In this document: positions 43,495 to 53,651 of the stretch, one piece after another
Layout: each line of letters opens with the position of its first letter
Position numbering within the stretch: the stretch's first letter is position 1
Assembly (NCBI RefSeq): GCF_900107635.1
Contig: NZ_FNRD01000005.1
Span: 124,001 to 188,000, forward strand
From: Flavobacterium gillisiae
GTDB lineage: Bacteria > Bacteroidota > Bacteroidia > Flavobacteriales > Flavobacteriaceae
Reading direction: 5' to 3'
DNA length: 64,000 nt
Notes under the pieces: generated by a model
Database searches by the model: none
What the model saw: the letters and a program-made list of their open reading frames with translations, nothing else
Told to the model about the DNA's origin: nothing
Program-made: the position numbers and the translations under genes

Positions 43495-46400
43495 TTAGAA
43501 ATTAAGGTATTGTGAATCGAGTTGGGTTGCATTGAATTGAAGTACGTTGTCGAGATATTCAACTTGAATAGCGGTTGCATTCTCTAAACTTTGAATGTAT
43601 TGGAAGAAATCAATTTCTCCGTGTTTATAACTTAAATTCGCCACCTTAATAATTTCATCCGATAACTTTTTTCCATATTGATTGTAATAATTTATTGCTT
43701 CTTGATACTTTGCTAATTCGTTCTTTTTTTGTTGAATAAACTGCTCTCTTTTTTGTTCTTCATTTAGTTTTTGTTGCTCCCAACTTTGCAATTCAAGCTG
43801 AGCCACTTTTGCTTTAGAAACATTTCCAGAGAATAAAAGTGGAACCCCAATTCCGACCTGAAAACCATTTAATGATTGCGACAAACCTTTATTTGATCCT
43901 CTAAAATATTCCAAATGCAAATCAGGTAGCCAATGTTGTTTTTCAAGTATAATTTGGCTTTTATAATTATCCGTAACACTTTCTAAATAGGCATTATGAA
44001 TACGTTTACTTAATTCTTCAGTTGTATTAAATAAAGGAGCTACAGAATTGTTTTTTATAATTATTTTTTCGTCCGTTTGAATTAATGAATACATTAAATC
44101 GTACTGTGCTTTTTTATCATTTTCAATTTGAGAAAGGCTTGTTTTTATTTGTCGGAATTTAGCTTGTGCCGTTATTTTTTCGAGATAATTGGTTTCACCT
44201 AATTCAAAACGTCTATCACTTGCTTTTGAAAAATTTTGATACAAACTATCCAAATAGAAATATAATTTTTCCCGATTTTGTATGTACACAATGCGATAAT
44301 ACACTTTAGAAATTTCCAACGAAAGTTTGTTTTTTTGAATTTCAAAGTTGGCTTTTTCCTTTTCATATTCCGTTACATTTACCTTTTTTTGAGCTCCATA
44401 TACTGTGGGAAAAGAAAACCGTTGTTGCGCTCCAAAAATCTTTAAAGGTTCACTATTAGAAGCCAAATTATTTTGGTCATAATTGTAATAAATAGTAGTT
44501 TTTTCAAAGGTGTAGGCAGTTTTTATATTAGCCTGGTATTTATCAACCTGCAATTGATAGGCTTTTATGCCTTTGTTATTAATGATCCCTTTTCCTATCA
44601 AACTATCTAGTTCTGGATTTGAATTTTGTGAAAAAGCAAACGAAGTACTTAACAACAATAGAATTAAATAGGTGTTACTATTATGTTTTTTAAATTTTGC
44701 CTTTTTAAACTCTTTTCCATCAAAAACTTTAAATAATATAGGAAGCACTATCATGGTCAATATGGTCGCTGTAAACAATCCTCCAATTACGACCGTTGCC
44801 AAAGGTCTTTGCACCTCTGCTCCTGCAGAAGAAGATATCGCCATTGGTAAAAAACCTAAGGCCGCAGCGGCTGCCGTTAATAAAACAGGGCGCAATCTAT
44901 CGGTCGTTCCTTTCAATATCAACTCATCAATGTTTTTCATTCCTTGATGTTTTAATTCTTTAAAATGTTCAATTAATACGATTCCGTTTAAAACTGCAAT
45001 ACCAAAGAGCGCAATAAAACCAACACCCGCTGATATACTAAAAGGTAATCCTCTCATCCATAAGAATAATACTCCTCCCACTGCTGAAAGCGGAATTGCT
45101 GAATACACCATTAAGGCTTCTTTAATAGATCCGAAAGCAAAATACAATAAGATAAAAATCAATATTAACGCTATAGGAACTGCAACCATTAATCTGGCTT
45201 TGGCACTTTGAAGGTTTTCAAACTGTCCTCCATATTGAACATAATAACCTGGAGGTAGTTTGATTTCTGTATTTACAATGTGCTGAATATCAGTAACCAC
45301 ACTTTGTAAATCTCTGTTTCTAACATTAATTCCTACTACTATTCTTCTATTCGTGTTATCTCTTGATATTTTGGCAGGACCTTCCGTGTATTCAATATTG
45401 GCTAATTCTTGTAACGGAATCTGTTGCCCATTAGGAGCTGAAACATATAAATTTTTCAAGTCATTAATATCATGTCTATTGGTTTGATTCAAACGAATCA
45501 CCATATCAAATCGTTTTTCTCCTTCAAATACGTTACCCACTGTTTTTCCAGCAAATCCCAGCGCAATCATATCATTTAGTTCTGAAATATTCAAACCATA
45601 ACGAGCTATTTTAGAGCGATCGTAACGCACGCTCATCTGAGGTAAGCCTTCCGTTTTTTCGATAATAATGTCTGAGGCTCCTTCTACTTTTTCTATGGCT
45701 TTTTTGATTTCGTGAGCTTTTTGAGCCAATACATTCAAATCTTCGCCAAATACTTTTACCGCCACATCAGATCGAGTTCCAGAAATTAATTCGTTGAAAC
45801 GCATTTCGATGGGTTGAGTAAATTCAATTTCCATATTTGGAATCTGTTTTTCAATCGCTGCTTTAATCTTATCTGCTAGTTCATCTTTACTGCTGGCTGA
45901 CACCCATTCTGATTTCGGCTTTAGCTTAACTATAACATCACTTTCCTCCATACTCATTGGGTCTGTAGGAACTTCAGCCGCACCTATTCTGCTCACTACT
46001 TGATCTACCTCAGGAAAGTTTTTTAGAATAATTTGTTCTATTTTAGTAGTGGTAGCAATCGTCTTTGTCAAAGAAGTTCCTGTTTTTAATACGGGCTGAA
46101 TAACAAAATCTCCTTCGTCTAAAGTGGGTATAAATTCCCCTCCCATAGTGGTAAATAAAGCTACTGCCATCACTAACAAACCTAAGGCACCGTATAATAC
46201 TTTTTTTGTATTGGCTAATCCCCAAGTTATAATGGGAATATACCATGAATTAAATTTCCGTATTAATTTACTGGAAAACGAGTTTGGATTCTCTTCTTTT
46301 GGTTTCAAAAATAACGAAGAAACAACCGGCACATAGGTGAAGCAAAAGATCATCGCTCCCACTAAGGCAAAACTAAAAGTCATTGCCATCGGTTTAAACA

Positions 46401-47829
46401 TTTTACCTTCGATGCCTGAAAGAGAAAGAATTGGAATAAAAACAATCAAGATAATCAATTGTCCAAAAATAGCGGAATTCATCATTTTGGAAGCACTCTT
46501 ATAGGTAATCTGGTCAATTTCTAGTTGACGGTCTTCATCAGACATAGGACCTAATTGGGCCGCTTTACTGGCGATTTGAAAAGCTATAAACTCAACGATA
46601 ATAACCGCTCCGTCAATAATAATTCCGAAATCGATAGCACCTAAACTCATCAAATTTGCATCTATGCCAAAAATATTCATCAACGAAATCGCAAATAATA
46701 GACATAACGGAATAACCGAAGCTACTACTAATCCAGAACGCCAGTTTCCTAGTAATAAAACCACCACAAAAATTACGATTAGACAACCTAAAATAAGGTT
46801 CTCAGCAACTGTAAAAGTTGTTTTAGCAACTAACTCACTTCGTTCTAGGAATCCATTGACATAGACTCCGTCTGGTAGTGATTTTTGGATTTCAGCAATT
46901 CTGGCTTTTACATCGTTGATTACCTGTTTAGAGTTGGCACCCTTTAGCATCATCACCTGTCCAAGTACCTTCTCTCCTTCTCCATTACCAGTTATAGCAC
47001 CAAAACGATTCGCATGACCAAAGCGGACATCAGCTACATTTTTTACATAAACGGGCATTCCGTTTATATTCTTAACCACTATATTTTCAATATCGGCTAG
47101 CGATTTTACTTTTCCTTCGGCTCGAATGAAATAACTCTGATTTACTTTTTCGATATAAGCACCACCGGCAATACTATTATTGTTTTCAAGCGCCGTAAAA
47201 ACATCTGTAGTACTGATGTTCATGGCTTTTAATTTAGATGGAGTAATCGCAATTTCATATTGCTTCAAATAACCGCCCCAAGTATTTATTTCAACCACTC
47301 CATTTATTCCTGATAATTGACGTTTTACCACCCAGTCTTGAATGGTTCTTAAATCAGTTACTGAATATTGGTTTTTAAATTCGGGCTTTACTTCCAGCGT
47401 GTATTGGTAAATTTCTCCAAGACCGGTCGTAATAGGACCCATTTCTGGAGTTCCAAAACCTGCTGGTATTTTCTCTGATGCCGATTTAATTTTTTCAGCA
47501 ATTAATTGGCGCGGTAAATAAGTTCCTAAATCATCGTCAAAAACAATGGTTACCACAGACAAACCAAATTTTGAAATAGATCGAATTTCTTTCACTCCAG
47601 GCAAGTTTGCCATTTCTATTTCTACCGGATATGTAATGTATTGTTCAATATCTTGGGTAGACAGATTTCGCGAAGTAGTAATCACTTGTACTTGATTATT
47701 AGTTACATCAGGTACAGCACCTATCGAAATTTGGAATATAGAATAGACACCAAAACCAAATATCCCTAAGGTAAATAATAAAACAATAAGTTTGTTTTTA
47801 AGACTAAAAGCAATAATTTTTTCAAGCAT
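43495..47829 (-). CDS. CzcA-type heavy-metal RND pump fused to a TolC-like domain
   Basis: This is a 1444-aa fusion. Residues 1 to about 1040 are an RND pump with 12 membrane helices and the helix-4 motif DFGIIIDGAVIIVE, which marks the Zn/Co/Cd group of heavy-metal RND pumps rather than the Cu/Ag CusA group. From about residue 1053 a hydrophobic, signal-peptide-like stretch (YLILLLLSTSFAFSQN) leads into about 390 residues of outer-membrane efflux protein with long alpha-helical repeats. Such fusions occur in Bacteroidota. The two parts would have to sit in different membranes, so cleavage after the internal signal is likely. Genes for the regulators lie upstream and the adaptor downstream. 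Confidence 0.9.
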   Translation of the reverse strand: MLEKIIAFSLKNKLIVLLFTLGIFGFGVYSIFQISIGAVPDVTNNQVQVITTSRNLSTQDIEQYITYPVEIEMANLPGVKEIRSISKFGLSVVTIVFDDDLGTYLPRQLIAEKIKSASEKIPAGFGTPEMGPITTGLGEIYQYTLEVKPEFKNQYSVTDLRTIQDWVVKRQLSGINGVVEINTWGGYLKQYEIAITPSKLKAMNISTTDVFTALENNNSIAGGAYIEKVNQSYFIRAEGKVKSLADIENIVVKNINGMPVYVKNVADVRFGHANRFGAITGNGEGEKVLGQVMMLKGANSKQVINDVKARIAEIQKSLPDGVYVNGFLERSELVAKTTFTVAENLILGCLIVIFVVVLLLGNWRSGLVVASVIPLCLLFAISLMNIFGIDANLMSLGAIDFGIIIDGAVIIVEFIAFQIASKAAQLGPMSDEDRQLEIDQITYKSASKMMNSAIFGQLIILIVFIPILSLSGIEGKMFKPMAMTFSFALVGAMIFCFTYVPVVSSLFLKPKEENPNSFSSKLIRKFNSWYIPIITWGLANTKKVLYGALGLLVMAVALFTTMGGEFIPTLDEGDFVIQPVLKTGTSLTKTIATTTKIEQIILKNFPEVDQVVSRIGAAEVPTDPMSMEESDVIVKLKPKSEWVSASSKDELADKIKAAIEKQIPNMEIEFTQPIEMRFNELISGTRSDVAVKVFGEDLNVLAQKAHEIKKAIEKVEGASDIIIEKTEGLPQMSVRYDRSKIARYGLNISELNDMIALGFAGKTVGNVFEGEKRFDMVIRLNQTNRHDINDLKNLYVSAPNGQQIPLQELANIEYTEGPAKISRDNTNRRIVVGINVRNRDLQSVVTDIQHIVNTEIKLPPGYYVQYGGQFENLQSAKARLMVAVPIALILIFILLYFAFGSIKEALMVYSAIPLSAVGGVLFLWMRGLPFSISAGVGFIALFGIAVLNGIVLIEHFKELKHQGMKNIDELILKGTTDRLRPVLLTAAAAALGFLPMAISSSAGAEVQRPLATVVIGGLFTATILTMIVLPILFKVFDGKEFKKAKFKKHNSNTYLILLLLSTSFAFSQNSNPELDSLIGKGIINNKGIKAYQLQVDKYQANIKTAYTFEKTTIYYNYDQNNLASNSEPLKIFGAQQRFSFPTVYGAQKKVNVTEYEKEKANFEIQKNKLSLEISKVYYRIVYIQNREKLYFYLDSLYQNFSKASDRRFELGETNYLEKITAQAKFRQIKTSLSQIENDKKAQYDLMYSLIQTDEKIIIKNNSVAPLFNTTEELSKRIHNAYLESVTDNYKSQIILEKQHWLPDLHLEYFRGSNKGLSQSLNGFQVGIGVPLLFSGNVSKAKVAQLELQSWEQQKLNEEQKREQFIQQKKNELAKYQEAINYYNQYGKKLSDEIIKVANLSYKHGEIDFFQYIQSLENATAIQVEYLDNVLQFNATQLDSQYLNF

Positions 47830-47887
47830 TTTTTACTTTATTTTATATTTCAAAAATACAGTAAATAGATAAGGATTGTCTTAAGAA

Positions 47888-49282
47888 CTACTTAAGGTCT
47901 TCTTCATGAAAGCTTAACATTACCGCCGTTCCCACATTTTCCTGGCTTGAAATTTGAATACCAATAGTAAGTAGTATACATAACTTTTTCACGATTGATA
48001 GTCCCAATCCCGTTCCTTTAATTTCAGGATGCTCTGTTGAATTGGATCTGAAAAATTGATTAAACACTTTTCCAACATCCTTAGAAGCTATTCCAATACC
48101 TGAATCGATTATACTGCATTCGATTGTATTATTATCTTCTGTTATAGTAATAGCTAATTTAGCGTTTTTATCTGAATATTTTAAGGCATTGGAAACTAGA
48201 TTATTAATTACTATTGAGAATAAATAAATATCCGTTTCAATATAATAGTCCTTTTTAAATACGGTTGTAACCTGAATATTTTTGGCCTGAATTGTATTCG
48301 AATATCTTGAAATTGAATCTAGAATAACTGCATTTAAACAAATTTTTTCCTTTTTTAAGCTTTGTTTCTGATTTTCGAATCTCGCAAGCAGCAGCAATTG
48401 ATCAACCAAATTATTTAAACGGTCTACTTCAGAAATGCAAAAATTAATTTTTTCTTCGTACTCGCTAGGGTTTCTTGGTTTTCTTACTAAAACTTCCAGC
48501 GTTCCTTTTATGACCGTCAATGGAGTTCTTAATTCGTGTGAGGCATCAGAGGTGAATTCTTTTTCTCTTTCAATCGTATTTTCAATTCTGTCCAATAAAT
48601 TGTTTATTGTTTTAGATAAAACATAAAGCTCATCACGATTTTGAGGTAATGGAATCCTGGAAGTCAAATTATCTTTGGTAATGATATTAGAAGTCTCGAT
48701 AATAGAACTGATCGGTTTTATGCTTCTTCCGGCAATAAACCGTGCAATCAAAAACAGAACAATTAGAATTAATGGATAAGCAATAATCAATACTTCAGAC
48801 AAATTTTGAAGCACCATCGAAGCGTCTTCCAGCGACATCGCGATCAATAAATAGCCTATTTTTTTAGTTTTTTGGTATATTGGAATCTGTATTTGCCGAA
48901 TTTTGTTATTCAATAATTTGGTATCAAATAACTCGTCATCTTCAATACTCTTATGAAGAGTTAAGGTTTGTTTTTTTAAGTTGGGGGATTTTTCAATTAA
49001 ATCTCCATTCTTATCTAAGAATTGAATAAAAACAGGATTTACATCAACAGTGTTGTGTTCTCTTTCTTTCCACTCCTCCATATGAATAAGAAAAATAGAG
49101 TTATTTCTAATTTCAATTTCGTTCAAGTGATTCTTTACCTCTTTGCCAATATCATTATTAAGATGGTTGTAAACACTAAATTTTACAATAGAATATATAG
49201 TACAAAACACCACTAAAATCAATAAAGCTGTGGTGATAATGTAATTGAAGGCAATTCTGTTTTTGAATGAAAATTGTTGCAT
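47888..49282 (-). CDS. Two-component sensor histidine kinase
   Basis: This 464-aa kinase has two membrane helices (about 10-32 and 165-185) around a periplasmic sensor region. A HAMP segment follows, then the phospho-acceptor SDASHELRTPLTVIKGTLEVL and the ATP-binding NLVSNALKYS, DSGIGIASKDVGKVFNQFFR and GTGLGLSIVKKL boxes. It is the CusS/HmsS-like type that usually senses periplasmic metal. It starts six bases after the response regulator and is followed by the pump gene, so it most likely controls metal efflux. Confidence 0.93.
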   Translation of the reverse strand: MQQFSFKNRIAFNYIITTALLILVVFCTIYSIVKFSVYNHLNNDIGKEVKNHLNEIEIRNNSIFLIHMEEWKEREHNTVDVNPVFIQFLDKNGDLIEKSPNLKKQTLTLHKSIEDDELFDTKLLNNKIRQIQIPIYQKTKKIGYLLIAMSLEDASMVLQNLSEVLIIAYPLILIVLFLIARFIAGRSIKPISSIIETSNIITKDNLTSRIPLPQNRDELYVLSKTINNLLDRIENTIEREKEFTSDASHELRTPLTVIKGTLEVLVRKPRNPSEYEEKINFCISEVDRLNNLVDQLLLLARFENQKQSLKKEKICLNAVILDSISRYSNTIQAKNIQVTTVFKKDYYIETDIYLFSIVINNLVSNALKYSDKNAKLAITITEDNNTIECSIIDSGIGIASKDVGKVFNQFFRSNSTEHPEIKGTGLGLSIVKKLCILLTIGIQISSQENVGTAVMLSFHEEDLK

Positions 49283-49288
49283 TAGTAC

Positions 49289-49951
49289 TTAGTCATTAGC
49301 AATGTAACCTACACCGCGAACTGTTTTTATGTAGTCCTCTTCGATTTTTATATTTAATTTTTTACGGATAGCATTGATAAATACATCAATTACACCGGTG
49401 TCATAATCAAAATGAATGTCCCAAACGTCTTCTATAATTTGATTTCGAGTACATACTTTTCCTTTATTTTTGACAAGGTAACACAACAGCTTAAACTCTC
49501 TATTGGTTAGCTGTACTTCCGTTCCATGAGATAAAACGACGTGTTTTGCAATATCAATCTGTATTGTGCCAAGAGTTAGAATATCTTGTTCATTTTGATT
49601 TCGAAAATGAATTTTGATCCTTTCAACCAATTCTTCAAAACTAAATGGTTTCTTGATATAATCATTGGCTCCCGCCTTTATCCCTTCAATTGTTTCTTGA
49701 ACCGTGTCCTTAGCCGTCAAAAATAGTATCGGTGTGCTAGTGTCTTTTTTTCGAATAGCCTTACACAAATCCAATCCACTCATTTTAGGTAACATCCAAT
49801 CTAATAAAATCAAATCAAATTGCTGTTTCTGTATCAATTCAAATCCTTGCAGTCCATCAGAAGCACTCGTGATTTGGTAGCCTTCCTCCTCTAAACCTTG
49901 CTGGAGAAATTGTACAATACCCGCTTCATCTTCCACTATTAAAATATGCAT
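49289..49951 (-). CDS. OmpR/CopR-type response regulator
   Basis: This 220-aa regulator has a receiver domain (ILIVEDEAGIVQFLQQGLEEEGY, phospho-acceptor Asp in LILLDWMLPKMSGLDL near residue 51, conserved Thr and Lys in LTAKD and YIKKPFSFEEL). A winged-helix domain follows: TNREFKLLCYLVKNKGKVCTRNQIIEDVW ... VINVFINAIRKKL-like and TVRGVGYI. It is the first gene of the metal-efflux operon. A TAAATTTG promoter box lies 24 bases upstream of its ATG. Confidence 0.94.
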   Translation of the reverse strand: MHILIVEDEAGIVQFLQQGLEEEGYQITSASDGLQGFELIQKQQFDLILLDWMLPKMSGLDLCKAIRKKDTSTPILFLTAKDTVQETIEGIKAGANDYIKKPFSFEELVERIKIHFRNQNEQDILTLGTIQIDIAKHVVLSHGTEVQLTNREFKLLCYLVKNKGKVCTRNQIIEDVWDIHFDYDTGVIDVFINAIRKKLNIKIEEDYIKTVRGVGYIAND

Positions 49952-49974
49952 ATCCTTATTTTTTATTCCACAAC

Positions 49975-49982
49975 AAATTTAA
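49975..49982 (-). promoter_or_regulatory. -7 promoter box of the metal-efflux operon
   Basis: On the minus strand this is TAAATTTG, an exact TAnnTTTG match 24 bases before the response regulator ATG at 49951. Confidence 0.5.
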
Positions 49983-50256
49983 AACCTAAAGAACCAATAT
50001 TTGCCCAAAGGCCATCACTTCTTGTATAATGATTCAATCGTAAATCTATTGATTTTAATCCTAAAACAAAGATTTTAGCACTCGTTCAATTGTGGTGTCA
50101 CTATGACACTACATAATCGTCATCAAATGTAACTCTAAATTGAAATCAATATTGTTGATTGCTTCTCATCTTAAGTGAAAATTAAGAATGATTAGCATCT
50201 TAACATAAGCCATTTATCAATCTAAATACCGTAATTTGTGTAAAAAAAAAGTACCT
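49983..50256. other. Divergent regulatory region with a palindrome
   Basis: This gene-free stretch separates the metal-efflux operon from the LTA-synthase-like gene. It contains one palindrome, 50092-50112, in which TGTCA and TGACA lie on either side of CTA with further pairs outside (nine pairs, one wobble). It could be an operator for the response regulator. Near 50170-50215 CTTAAGTGAAAATTAAG forms a weaker repeat. I see nothing else. Confidence 0.4.
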
Positions 50257-52353
50257 ATGTCGTTCTATAAAAAATTATCCCCTTTTTATAACCTTATTTT
50301 TTTCTATGTCGCAGTTAGTTTCATTCTAAGAATTGTACTACTCTTCCACCCCATAACAGACACAACATTTATTTGGACAGATGCTATCAAGATTTTTACA
50401 TTTGGTTTCGTTTCTGATGTTTTTGTTTTTATACTCGCCACCGGTTTTTTATGGCTGTATCTCATTTTTATATCTAATGGGAAATACTTGAAGCCCTTTG
50501 GTTACATCATCTTCGGTTTATTAGTTGCGCTATTGGCATACATCTATTCTGGGAAATCGATTCTGAATGAATATGGCGGTGCTTTACCTAAGATTGGGAT
50601 GATTTTCGTTGGAATCAAGACATTATTATTTGGTCTTTTACTTTTTTTACCAAAGCACAGAGATAAAATTAGATATTGGCTTTTTGCCTTTGTGATGTTT
50701 TTATTTGTTGTTTTGATCTTACAAAATGCCATCAGCGAATACTTCTTTTGGAATGAATTCGGAGTTAAATACAACTTTATAGCGGTTAATTATTTGGTTT
50801 ATACTAATGAAGTTATTGGAAACATCATGGAGTCTTATCCAGTAGTTCCTTTATTTTCAGGATTATTTATAATAGCGGGTACCGTTACTTATTTTATTTT
50901 AAAAGGATCTCGAAGCTACATTGACAGCATCCCTACATTTGTTGAGAAAATTAAAATATCAGGGATTTATTTTGTTTTGTTCGGGCTATCGTTATTAACT
51001 ATTCCGTTTTTGGCTACGAAAGAGAATTCACAGAATATTTTTTCAAATGAGTTACAATCCAATGGTATTTATAAGTTTTATTTAGCATTTATGAATAGTG
51101 AATTAGACTATTTTAAATTTTATAAAACACTGCCAGAAAAAGAAGTTTATGCGATATTAGGACAACAAATTCCCGGCATAACTGGAGAATCTACTTTAAG
51201 ACAAATTAAAAGTGCTGCTGCCGAAAATCATAAAAATGTAGTTTTAATCACTATCGAAAGTTATAGTGCCGACTTTATGAAGGCCTACGGAAACGATCAG
51301 AATATCACACCATTCTTAGATAGTTTAGCGACGCAGAGTTTGCTTTTTACTAATTTCTATGCTTCTGGGAACAGAACGGTACGTGGTTTAGAAGCTGTAA
51401 CCTTGTGCTTCCCTCCTACAGCGGGAGAAAGTGTTGTAAAAAGAAAAGATAATAAAGACAAATTCTCAACGGGAAGTGTTTTTAAAGCGAAAGGATATAA
51501 TGTAAAATACCTTTACGGAGGTGATGCTTTCTTTGATAATATGGAAGATTTCTTTTCAGGAAATGGATATGATATCGTTGATAAAAAAACATTCGAACCC
51601 AACGAAATTACTTTCGATAATATCTGGGGTGTTTGTGATGAAGATATGTACAACAAGGCCATTAAAGTAATGAATAAAGAAGCTAAGGAAAATAAACCTT
51701 TCTTTAATCACATCATGACGGTAAGTAATCATAGGCCATTTACGTTTCCAAATGATAAAATAGATATCCGTGGTGATGCTAAATCACGTGAAGGTGGTGT
51801 GAAATACACTGATTTTGCGATGAAGAAATTCTTCGAAATGGCAGAAAAACAGCCTTGGTTCTCGAATACAGTCTTTGTTATATTAGCAGATCATTGTGCT
51901 TCTAGCGCTGGTAAAACGGAACTTCCGGTAGATAAATACAGGATTCCTGCCATGATATATAGTCCAGGATTTATTCAGCCTCAGCATTTTACAAAACTTA
52001 TGGGCCAAATCGATATTATGCCCACTGTTTTTGGGTTATTAAATTTTAGTTACGAAAGTAAATTCTATGGTCAAGATGTACTGCAAGCGGATTATAATCC
52101 CCGAGCTTTGATTGCGACTTATCAGGATTTAGGAATGATAAAGGACAATGTTTTAACCATCATCTCACCAAAACAAGAAGTCAAACAATTTAAAATGACT
52201 TTATTGCCGAAAGCTGGAGTTGAAGATGATTTTCAAATTTACTACGATCAAAAGCCTTTGAAAAAAGAAAGAACAGATTTAGTGAATGAAACCATCGCTT
52301 TCTATCAAACTGCTTCGGATATGTTGAAGAAAAAGAAATACCAAAAAAATTAA
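50257..52353 (+). CDS. LTA synthase-family sulfatase-like membrane enzyme
   Basis: This 698-aa protein has five membrane helices in the first ~270 residues and a sulfatase-fold domain after them. VVLITIESYSADFMKAYG carries the metal-binding Glu, YASGNRTVRGLEAV the probable catalytic Thr, and VFVILADHCAS the metal-binding Asp-His. LtaS-like enzymes transfer glycerol phosphate or, in Gram-negatives, phosphoethanolamine-like groups to envelope glycans. The start is ATG 50257 rather than the TTG at 50236. The substrate in Bacteroidota is unknown. It stands alone on its strand. Confidence 0.87.
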   Translation: MSFYKKLSPFYNLIFFYVAVSFILRIVLLFHPITDTTFIWTDAIKIFTFGFVSDVFVFILATGFLWLYLIFISNGKYLKPFGYIIFGLLVALLAYIYSGKSILNEYGGALPKIGMIFVGIKTLLFGLLLFLPKHRDKIRYWLFAFVMFLFVVLILQNAISEYFFWNEFGVKYNFIAVNYLVYTNEVIGNIMESYPVVPLFSGLFIIAGTVTYFILKGSRSYIDSIPTFVEKIKISGIYFVLFGLSLLTIPFLATKENSQNIFSNELQSNGIYKFYLAFMNSELDYFKFYKTLPEKEVYAILGQQIPGITGESTLRQIKSAAAENHKNVVLITIESYSADFMKAYGNDQNITPFLDSLATQSLLFTNFYASGNRTVRGLEAVTLCFPPTAGESVVKRKDNKDKFSTGSVFKAKGYNVKYLYGGDAFFDNMEDFFSGNGYDIVDKKTFEPNEITFDNIWGVCDEDMYNKAIKVMNKEAKENKPFFNHIMTVSNHRPFTFPNDKIDIRGDAKSREGGVKYTDFAMKKFFEMAEKQPWFSNTVFVILADHCASSAGKTELPVDKYRIPAMIYSPGFIQPQHFTKLMGQIDIMPTVFGLLNFSYESKFYGQDVLQADYNPRALIATYQDLGMIKDNVLTIISPKQEVKQFKMTLLPKAGVEDDFQIYYDQKPLKKERTDLVNETIAFYQTASDMLKKKKYQKN

Positions 52354-52493
52354 TACAAGATAGTCCGCTAATTAAAAAATCAACAGATTAGACTTACATA
52401 GTATAATCTGTAATTTTAAATTCGTGTCAGAAAATAGTTAAAGTAAAGCGTGATACAAATCACATAATTTTAACTATCATTTGAGAACAATAA

Positions 52494-52527
52494 AAAAGCC
52501 TGTGAATTTAGTTTCACAGGCTTTCTT
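52494..52527. terminator. Bidirectional terminator
   Basis: AAAAGCCTGTGAA pairs with TTCACAGGCTTTCTT across a five-base loop, with A and T runs at the ends. It separates the convergent LTA-synthase-like and Zn-phospholipase-like genes. Confidence 0.85.
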
Positions 52528-52547
52528 ATTATCTAATGCAATTACTT

Positions 52548-53552
52548 TTATTCTACGTCTTTATCGCTTTCCATACCAAAAAGATCTCCTTTTTTAAACA
52601 GTTTAGTATCCTTCTTTAGTGCTTTGCTGTTACGTTTTGTTAAGACTTCAGCATCTAACTTGCTTAGATCCGGTTTTCCTGCGTTTACCCATGCCGTATA
52701 CCAGAAACTTGCTGTTGCAGTAACTGCCTTCTTCATTTGGCTTTCTACCATCCCGTTTAACGCAGTGTGAAATTTACCCGCATATTCATTTGAATATTTC
52801 ACGCCGTTGTATTTGTTTTTTACCACATTTCCATCTGCATCAGTTACAAATATTTGATTTACAGCTAATGCTGTTCTCAAACTTTTATCTGCAGCTAATA
52901 AAGGTTCTACTAAGCTGTGGGTATCCATAATCATATCCCAAGTAGCTTTGTTTACGTCCTCATAATAGTGCGCAGGAGCAACTGTAAATTTGTAGTCTTT
53001 AACAAATAATTCTGGTAGTCTACTTTCCCACAAAGAGTGAATTCCTTTTTGGTCTGTCAATTGTCCGTCGTGATTATCAGAAGTATGTAAAGGCATATGT
53101 GCATCAGCAATATAATGTCCTAGATCAGCAGCAATAAACAAGATTTCTGATTTTCGCTTGTCCTTGAAGGCTTGCGTTAATTTTGTCATCATATCTTGGA
53201 TATGCCAAGGCAGTGTTCCATTTTTAGATAAAAATTTATCATCATACTTCTTTTTTGCTTCTGTCATAGACTGTGGAAAGCTATCAACGCTTCCAAAATT
53301 CTCCATGTCAAAATAATGTCTTGGGTTCTCTGCCTTATCTTGTAAAACATACTTTCTCAAATCTGGAACAGTAGATTCTTGCGTTATAAAATCAATATGG
53401 TTGTAAAAGAAAACCTGTAGCGGTTTTGGCAAAGCCATAACGGCTGCTTTATTAATTCTTTCATGCCCAACGATTCCCCACGATAATGTTAGAAATCCAA
53501 TGATTATTGCAGTTAGCAACAGCATTGTAGGCTTAAATTTGATATTTATCAT
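52548..53552 (-). CDS. Zinc-dependent phospholipase C / P1 nuclease superfamily protein
   Basis: This 334-aa exported protein has a signal peptide followed by WGIVGHERINKAAV. In this superfamily the N-terminal Trp of the mature protein and the His bind zinc. Later ligands are likely in HIQDMM, AADLGHYIADAHMPLHTSDNHDG and SLWESRLPELF. It would hydrolyse phosphodiesters outside the cytoplasm; phospholipase and nuclease cannot be told apart here. The frame opens upstream at a TTG, but a TACATTTG promoter box at 53574-53581 lies in front of ATG 53552, which I take as start. Confidence 0.82.
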   Translation of the reverse strand: MINIKFKPTMLLLTAIIIGFLTLSWGIVGHERINKAAVMALPKPLQVFFYNHIDFITQESTVPDLRKYVLQDKAENPRHYFDMENFGSVDSFPQSMTEAKKKYDDKFLSKNGTLPWHIQDMMTKLTQAFKDKRKSEILFIAADLGHYIADAHMPLHTSDNHDGQLTDQKGIHSLWESRLPELFVKDYKFTVAPAHYYEDVNKATWDMIMDTHSLVEPLLAADKSLRTALAVNQIFVTDADGNVVKNKYNGVKYSNEYAGKFHTALNGMVESQMKKAVTATASFWYTAWVNAGKPDLSKLDAEVLTKRNSKALKKDTKLFKKGDLFGMESDKDVE

Positions 53553-53573
53553 TATATTTATTTTTTTGAAGTA

Positions 53574-53581
53574 CAAATGTA
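53574..53581 (-). promoter_or_regulatory. -7 promoter box of the Zn-phospholipase-like gene
   Basis: On the minus strand this is TACATTTG, an exact TAnnTTTG match 22 bases before ATG 53552. It overlaps the longer reading frame and so fixes the start. Confidence 0.6.
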
Positions 53582-53651
53582 TTTTTTTTTAGCCAATTAA
53601 AAAATATCTAGTTTAAGATTACGTAAATTAAGAAATAACTTATTCATTATT

